A stretch of 41,269 nucleotides of DNA, taken from NCBI GenBank assembly GCA_021782105.1, contig JAJXVO010000003.1, positions 1 through 41,269 of the forward strand, in the 5' to 3' direction. The notes beneath the pieces are model-generated. The model did not search any database. It had not been told where the DNA came from and worked only from the letters and a program-made list of their open reading frames with translations. A program made the translations under genes and the position numbers. The number at the start of each line of letters is the position of its first letter. Within the stretch, counting starts at the first letter, position 1. This document shows, in pieces, positions 35,975 to 41,269 of this stretch. This stretch comes from a bacterium (GTDB taxonomy: Bacteria > Verrucomicrobiota > Verrucomicrobiia > Opitutales > Opitutaceae).

Positions 35975-37297
35975 ATGACTCTCTTCCCTCAGAACCGTCG
36001 CCGTGTGGCGATCACCGGAATCGGAGCGATCTCGCCCGTAGGCAACACCGCCGCAGACACCTGGGCGTCGCTCCTCGCCGGACGCAGCGGAATCGGGAAA
36101 ATCTCCCGTTTTGACCCCACGGGTTGCCCGGTCCAGATCGCCGGCGAGGTGAAAAACTTCGATCCTGCCGCATCGCTTCCTCACCCCCTTTATCCACGTG
36201 GCTCCGCCGGTGATGCCGTCACCTGCATTCTTCCGCCCAAGGACGTTAAGAAATTCGGCCGATTCACCCATCTTGGCATCGGAGCCGCGCTTGAGGCCTA
36301 TGCGGATTCCGGTCTCGATGCCCACCGCGCTGCCATCGCCCCCGAGCGCTTCGCAGTCAATCTGGGTGTGGGCATGGGTGGCCTTCCCGAGACCCTGGCG
36401 ATGTACGACACGCTCAAGTCCGGAGGCTACCGCCGCATTTCGGCATTCTACATCCTTCAGACCGCTCCAAATATCCTCGCGGGCCAGCTCGCCATCCTCC
36501 TCGACCTCAAGGGGGCCAACATGAGCGTCGCCTCCGCCTGCGCCACCAGCGGTCATGCGCTCGGCGAGGCAGCGCGCTCCATCCAACGTGGCGATGCAGA
36601 CGTCGTCATTGCCGGCGGCGCCGAGGCGGTCGTCACCAATCTCGCGATTGGTGCCTTCGCGCAGATGCGCGCCCTCTCGACCCGCAACGACGACCCCGAA
36701 AGGGCGTCCCGGCCCTACGACAAGGACCGCGACGGCTTTGTGTTGGCGGAAGGCTCCGTCGTTTTCGTGCTCGAGGAACTCGAACTTGCCAAAAAACGCG
36801 GGGCCCGCATCTACGCGGAACTCTCAGGCTACGGCGCCACGGCGGACGCCCATCACATCTCCATGCTTGCACCGGGAGCCGAAGGCTCGCGGCGCGCCAT
36901 GCGCCTCGCCCTCGGCGATGCCGGAATCAGTGCCGATCAGGTCGGCTATGTCTCAGCCCATGCGACGTCCACCCCCGGCGGCGACGGCGAGGAGGCGGCT
37001 GCGATCGCCGCCGTGTTCGCCGATGCCAGGGATTGCCTCCACGTGAGCGGCGTGAAATCGATGACCGGACATCTTCTGGGTGCCGCTGGTGCAATGGGCG
37101 CCTTTGCGGCGGTTCGTGCCATCCACGACGGATTGATCCCGCCGACGATCAACCTCCAGGAAGCCGACTCGGAATGTGCGGCGTTCGGCCTGGATTTCAC
37201 GCCCAACAAGGCGGTCGCCAAACGCGTCAATTACTCCCTGGCCAACAGCTTCGGCTTTGGCGGCACCAACGCCTCGCTCGTCTTTTCGCGAGTCTGA
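35975..37297 (+). CDS. fabF: Beta-ketoacyl-ACP synthase II (KAS II)
   Basis: 440 aa; RRVAITGIGAISPVG, SVASACATSGHALGEAARSIQRGDADVVIAGGAEA, YVSAHATSTPGGDGEEAAAI, VKSMTGHLLGAAGAMGAFAAV, NSFGFGGTNASLVF. Confidence 0.95.
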   Translation: MTLFPQNRRRVAITGIGAISPVGNTAADTWASLLAGRSGIGKISRFDPTGCPVQIAGEVKNFDPAASLPHPLYPRGSAGDAVTCILPPKDVKKFGRFTHLGIGAALEAYADSGLDAHRAAIAPERFAVNLGVGMGGLPETLAMYDTLKSGGYRRISAFYILQTAPNILAGQLAILLDLKGANMSVASACATSGHALGEAARSIQRGDADVVIAGGAEAVVTNLAIGAFAQMRALSTRNDDPERASRPYDKDRDGFVLAEGSVVFVLEELELAKKRGARIYAELSGYGATADAHHISMLAPGAEGSRRAMRLALGDAGISADQVGYVSAHATSTPGGDGEEAAAIAAVFADARDCLHVSGVKSMTGHLLGAAGAMGAFAAVRAIHDGLIPPTINLQEADSECAAFGLDFTPNKAVAKRVNYSLANSFGFGGTNASLVFSRV

Positions 37298-37372
37298 GGC
37301 GGCAGGCATCGCGCCCGCGCCCCGCGTCGCCACGACGCCGGGCGCCACATCGTGCGGCTGCGCTCCGATCCC

Positions 37373-37720
37373 TTAGCGTGAAAAGCGGATCGGAATCGTG
37401 ACCGTGCAGGGCACGCCTTCACCGGCCTTCATTGCCGGCTTGAAGTGCCACTTCTTGCTCACGCAATCGATGGCGCTCTGCTCAAAGCGGGAATCGGTCG
37501 ACTTTACGGCCTGGACGCCAGTGACGTTTCCGCTGCCGTCGATGGAGACCCGTAGCACCACGATCCCCTCAATGTGCTTGGCGGCCAGATCGGCCGGGTA
37601 GACGGGCATCGCCGTGCGATCAGGAGCCGGAAGCTGGTCAAAGCCTCCAGCGGCTTTCATGGCCGGCATTGCGGCACAGACGAGAAGGGCGGCCAGAAGG
37701 ATCTTGCTGAAACGGGTCAT
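37373..37720 (-). CDS. Secreted TonB C-terminal domain-like protein
   Basis: 115 aa; signal peptide MTRFSKILLAALLVCAAMPAMKA then VYPADLAAKHIEGIVVLRVSIDGSGNVTGVQAVKSTDSRFEQSAIDCVSKKWHFKPAMKAGEGVPCTVTIPIRF. Confidence 0.85.
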   Translation of the reverse strand: MTRFSKILLAALLVCAAMPAMKAAGGFDQLPAPDRTAMPVYPADLAAKHIEGIVVLRVSIDGSGNVTGVQAVKSTDSRFEQSAIDCVSKKWHFKPAMKAGEGVPCTVTIPIRFSR

Positions 37721-37848
37721 GACCCAATCAGGCTGCGGAACGTGAAGAGGGGTGCAAGACCCCGAACAGGAGTTTTGGTAAGGGTATTATCCTTTAACGA
37801 CTACCCAGGAAAATTACGGGCGTCGACATCCCCACTATCCTCGGGCAA

Positions 37849-40062
37849 TCAGCCGCCCGGGCTCCATCTGAGCAGGGTCGTGCTTGTCGGCGGAAGCGTA
37901 AGCACCAGGGAATAGGGCAGACCGTCCGATGGGACTTGCTGGGCCATCCGTCCACCGTCGTTGCCCAGCCCAGTGCCGCCGTAATACTGGGAGTTCGTGT
38001 TGATCAATTCGCGCCAGAAACCGGGACGTGGCACGCCCACTCGATAGCCCTCGCGCAATACCGGCGTGTAGTTGCCCACCACGACGATGAAGCCCGACTC
38101 CGCTTGGTCGGTGCGTAGGTACGAGAGCACGCTTCGGTCGCCGTCGTTGCAGTTGATCCAGCGGAATCCCCGATGATCGAGGTCGTTGGCTCCGAGCAGG
38201 GGGTCTTCCCGGTAGAGACGGTTCAGGTCCCGCACCAGCAGGCGGATTCCCTGATGGTCGAGGTACTGGAGCAGGTGCCAGTCGAGGCTCCCCGCATAGT
38301 TCCATTCGTTGCTCTGCCCAAACTCGCCCCCCATGAACAGGAGCTTCTTGCCCGGCCACGCCCACATGTGGGCGAACAGCGCCCTGAGGTTGGCGGCCTT
38401 GTCCGGAATGTGCCAGGCGCCCATCTTGAGCAGCAGCGAGGCCTTCCCGTGGACCACTTCGTCGTGAGAGAGCGCGGTGATGAAATGCTCCGAATACTGG
38501 TAGAGCGCTCCGAAGGTCAGGTCGTTGTGGTGCCACTTCCGATGGATGGGTTCCTTCGAGAAATACCGGAGGTTGTCGTGCATCCACCCCATGTTCCACT
38601 TGAAGTCGAAGCCGAGGCCTCCCTGGCCGGTCGGCTTGGTGACGCCCGCGAAGGCCGTGGATTCCTCGGCGATCATGAGCGCCCCGGGGAAATAACCGTG
38701 CACCAGATCGTTCGTTCGCTTCAGAAAATCGATAGCCTCGAGATTCTCTCGTCCGCCGAATTTGTTCGGAATCCATTCCCCCTCCTTGCGGGAGTAATCG
38801 AGGTACAGCATCGAGGCCACGGCGTCGACGCGCAGGCCGTCGATGTGGTAGCGCTCAAACCAGGCGAGGGCGCTCGCGATCAGGAAGCAGCGCACTTCGT
38901 TGCGGCCATAATTGAAGATCAGAGTGCCCCAGTCCTGGTGCGCACCCTGGCGCGGATCCGCGTGCTCGAACAGGTGCGTGCCGTCGAATTCCGCGAGCGC
39001 GAAACTGTCGCGCGGAAAATGGGCCGGGACCCAGTCCACGATGATCCCGATGCCGTGCTTGTGGAGATAGTCCACGAAATACGCGAAGTCCGCCGGCGTG
39101 CCGTAACGGTGGGTCGGCGCGAAAAAGCCCGTCACCTGATATCCCCAGGAGCCGCCAAAGGGATGCTCCGACACCGGGAGCACCTCGATGTGGGTGAAGC
39201 CCATCTCGAGCACGTATTCGGCAAGCGCGGGCGCGAGTTCGCGGTAGGTGAGGGGGCGGTTGGCATCCTCGAACTTCCTGCGCCACGACCCGAGGTGCAC
39301 CTCGTAGATCGAGATCGGCCGGTCGGCCCGGCCCGCCTGCGAGGCACGTTCGGCGATCCACGTGTCGTCACCCCATGGATATCGCTCGGCATCATAGACG
39401 ACGGAGGCGTTGTTGGGCGGCGCCTCGAAGTAGGTGCCATACGGGTCGGTCTTCATCAGCAGGTTGCCCCGCTTGTCCCGGATCTCGTACTTGTAGAGCT
39501 CCCCCTGGCCCAGCCCGGGAATGAATAGCTCCCAGACTCCAGACGCGCCCAGCGGCCGCATGGGATGGTAGCGCCCGTCCCACTGGTTGAAATTGCCCAC
39601 CACCGACACCCGTTCGGCGCTGGGCGCCCAAACAGCGAACGCCACGCCCTTCGCCTCGCCGTACTGGCGCAGGTGCGCTCCGAGCTTCGAATAGACCCGG
39701 TGCTCGTTGCCTTCGTTGAAAAGATACAGATCCTGCTCTCCGATCGTCGGCAGGAAACAGTAGGGATCGTAGATCTGACGGTATTCGCCGCTGTGATGCA
39801 GGACCCGAAGCATGTATCCAAAAACTTCGGTGTGGCGGGAGATGAAGGTCTCGAAGAAGCCGTCGGGGGACAATGGCTTCATCGTCCACGTGCGGCCCGT
39901 CGCCGTCTCGACCACTTCGCATCCCGCCGCGTCGCGCTGGAAGGTGCGCACCGCGAGGCCCTGGGTTTTCCCCCGCGTCGCGGGATGCATGCCTAACCAC
40001 CGGTGCGGGTCTGAGTGCGTTGCGGACAGGAATTTCGACAGCTCGGCGTGGGGAATCAGCAT
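37849..40062 (-). CDS. glgB: 1,4-alpha-glucan branching enzyme (GH13)
   Basis: 737 aa; YEVHLGSWRR, YVLEMGFTHIEVLPVSEHPFGGSWGYQVTGFFAPTHRYGTP, GIIVDWVPAHFPRD, DGLRVDAVASMLYLDYSR, NMGWMHDNLRYFSKEPIHRKWHHNDLTF, ALSHDEVVHGKASLL. Confidence 0.98.
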   Translation of the reverse strand: MLIPHAELSKFLSATHSDPHRWLGMHPATRGKTQGLAVRTFQRDAAGCEVVETATGRTWTMKPLSPDGFFETFISRHTEVFGYMLRVLHHSGEYRQIYDPYCFLPTIGEQDLYLFNEGNEHRVYSKLGAHLRQYGEAKGVAFAVWAPSAERVSVVGNFNQWDGRYHPMRPLGASGVWELFIPGLGQGELYKYEIRDKRGNLLMKTDPYGTYFEAPPNNASVVYDAERYPWGDDTWIAERASQAGRADRPISIYEVHLGSWRRKFEDANRPLTYRELAPALAEYVLEMGFTHIEVLPVSEHPFGGSWGYQVTGFFAPTHRYGTPADFAYFVDYLHKHGIGIIVDWVPAHFPRDSFALAEFDGTHLFEHADPRQGAHQDWGTLIFNYGRNEVRCFLIASALAWFERYHIDGLRVDAVASMLYLDYSRKEGEWIPNKFGGRENLEAIDFLKRTNDLVHGYFPGALMIAEESTAFAGVTKPTGQGGLGFDFKWNMGWMHDNLRYFSKEPIHRKWHHNDLTFGALYQYSEHFITALSHDEVVHGKASLLLKMGAWHIPDKAANLRALFAHMWAWPGKKLLFMGGEFGQSNEWNYAGSLDWHLLQYLDHQGIRLLVRDLNRLYREDPLLGANDLDHRGFRWINCNDGDRSVLSYLRTDQAESGFIVVVGNYTPVLREGYRVGVPRPGFWRELINTNSQYYGGTGLGNDGGRMAQQVPSDGLPYSLVLTLPPTSTTLLRWSPGG

Positions 40063-40155
40063 AGGGAGCGATGTGCTCGCTGGAACCTGAACGGCCGGCC
40101 GGTTTGCGTCTAGCTTTTTGGAGAGGCCGAGCGGCCCGGTTGCCCTGTCCTGCGC

Positions 40156-41136
40156 CTAGTCGCCGGGCCGGCGGGTGAGCAGGCTGGTGTTCAGTCCGGG
40201 CAGGCGCTCGCTGAATTCCTCGCCTGGCGACGCCTGGCGCAGCGCGCGCTGGACCATGCCCATTTTCGCGTCGAGATTGTCGATCATCGAGACGAACACC
40301 GCCTCGGGCGTGGCCGCCCAGACCGCGGCACCCCACTCGGGCTCGCCCTGATGGCTAAGGATGATGTGTTCGAGACGCTCAAGCCGTTCTGCGTCGAGCT
40401 TGCTGCGAAGGCCCGCTTTGCGGACCAGCTGGTAGCCGAGCACCACATGCCCCTGGAGGATGCCGCGCCGGCTGCGGCGCGTGCTGAGGGAGCCCTCGTA
40501 TTCGATGACCTTGCCCGTGTCGTGCAGCAGCACACCTGCCATCGCCATACTGGGATCCACTTCGGGATAGAGCGGCAACAGCGCCCTGCAGGCCCGGGCC
40601 ATGTGCACTGTATGCTCGAGCAGGCCGTGCCGATAGGCGTGGTGCATCGAGATCGCGGCGGCGCCCGTGCGGAATGTTTCGCCGACTTCCTCGAACACGG
40701 CGCGCGTGGTCATTCTCAATTCGTCGTGCGTGATCAGTTCCACGTGCTTGAGAAGATCGGCCCACAGCTCGGCCGCGTCCTCAACGAGCGCTTCCATCAA
40801 CGTGGGATCCGCGGCGATTTCCTCCTCGCCAATCGCGGAGGCCAGGGTGACGCGCGGCGAAAAACGCCCCTGGTACGAGTCCACCTTGCCCTCGATCCGG
40901 ATCGCTGCCCCTTCGCCGGCCGTCTTCACCGCTTCAAACGCGGGATTGTCGGAAAAAACCGTGCACGAGAACGTGCCGCCCCGGTCGCCGAGCTCCACGC
41001 TCAGGAAGGGATTGCCGTTGCTCGCCGTCTTCGACGTGAGGCGTTTGATCACGAGGACGGCCGAGAATGGTTTGCCCGAGGATCCCTCGAGGCCTTTCAG
41101 TTCGCGGACGCACAGGCAGGGGAGAGGTTCGTGCAT
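40156..41136 (-). CDS. OB-fold + HD domain protein, 3'-5' exoribonuclease YhaM-like
   Basis: 326 aa; N-terminal OB-like region (GNPFLSVELGDRGGTFSCTVFSDN...VKTAGEGAAIRIEGKVDSYQGRFSPRV), HD region AAISMHHAYRHGLLEHTVHMARACRALLPLYPEVDPSMAMAGVLLHDTGKVIEY. Confidence 0.9.
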   Translation of the reverse strand: MHEPLPCLCVRELKGLEGSSGKPFSAVLVIKRLTSKTASNGNPFLSVELGDRGGTFSCTVFSDNPAFEAVKTAGEGAAIRIEGKVDSYQGRFSPRVTLASAIGEEEIAADPTLMEALVEDAAELWADLLKHVELITHDELRMTTRAVFEEVGETFRTGAAAISMHHAYRHGLLEHTVHMARACRALLPLYPEVDPSMAMAGVLLHDTGKVIEYEGSLSTRRSRRGILQGHVVLGYQLVRKAGLRSKLDAERLERLEHIILSHQGEPEWGAAVWAATPEAVFVSMIDNLDAKMGMVQRALRQASPGEEFSERLPGLNTSLLTRRPGD

Positions 41137-41157
41137 GGCGGGTGGGCGATGATGGCT

Positions 41158-41269
41158 TCAGGCGTAGGTCTTTACCAGCTGGGTGAAGGTGCGGAAAAAC
41201 GGATGCGCGGCGTCGCCCATCATCGAGTAAAACACGGTCTCGCTGGGCAGCACGTTCACGCCCGCCCGC
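41158..41269 (-). CDS. C-terminal fragment of a protein, possibly isochorismatase-family hydrolase (runs off window)
   Basis: Manual translation ...RAGVNVLPSETVFYSMMGDAAHPFFRTFTQLVKTYA*; resembles the C-terminal tail of isochorismatase-like hydrolases, but only 36 codons are visible. Confidence 0.4.
   Translation of the reverse strand, partial: RAGVNVLPSETVFYSMMGDAAHPFFRTFTQLVKTYA

Noticed and set aside
38173-39528. 451 aa plus-strand ORF antisense to glgB
   Set aside because: Shadow ORF; GlgB motifs are complete on the minus strand.
1-41269. Mobile elements, defence islands, tRNA/rRNA genes
   Set aside because: No transposase, integrase, phage structural or defence protein motifs seen in the supported ORFs; no recognisable tRNA or rRNA stretches by eye (tRNAscan/Infernal not run).

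Overview
This 41.3 kb, GC-rich window looks like ordinary, densely packed bacterial chromosome. Gene content (DUF1800/DUF1501 pair, ResB/CcsA with a large N-terminal domain, GH26) is compatible with a Verrucomicrobiota/Opitutaceae-like genome, but that placement is an inference. I support about 35 protein genes: the DUF1501/DUF1800 pair, a divergent purA facing guaB, menC-menE, a DUF192 lipoprotein, an M24 peptidase, a GmhB-like HAD phosphatase, a GT4 glycosyltransferase, an ICMT-like methyltransferase, a DUF4097 beta-solenoid protein, a GH26 mannanase, eda, an orphan cheD, a POT transporter, lipoprotein-resB-ccsA, a marR-MFP-RND-TolC efflux locus, a tandem GTP-cyclohydrolase-II-like protein, an amidohydrolase, HIT-phoH-pgpH-ybeY, a KAS II (fabF-like), a TonB-CTD protein, glgB and a YhaM-like HD/OB protein. 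I saw no CRISPR array, IS element, prophage, rRNA or tRNA. The most interesting signals are: (i) a ~523 aa protein made of two diverged GTP cyclohydrolase II-like halves, where the N-terminal half keeps the zinc cysteines but appears to lack the catalytic Tyr and the C-terminal half has lost the cysteines; (ii) a long, divergent adenylosuccinate synthetase; (iii) two distinct inverted repeats upstream of marR, one of which buries the Shine-Dalgarno sequence; (iv) an 18-residue DTSGGSI solenoid; (v) a structured intergenic region between cheD and the POT transporter. No clearly new multi-gene defence or mobile system was found.
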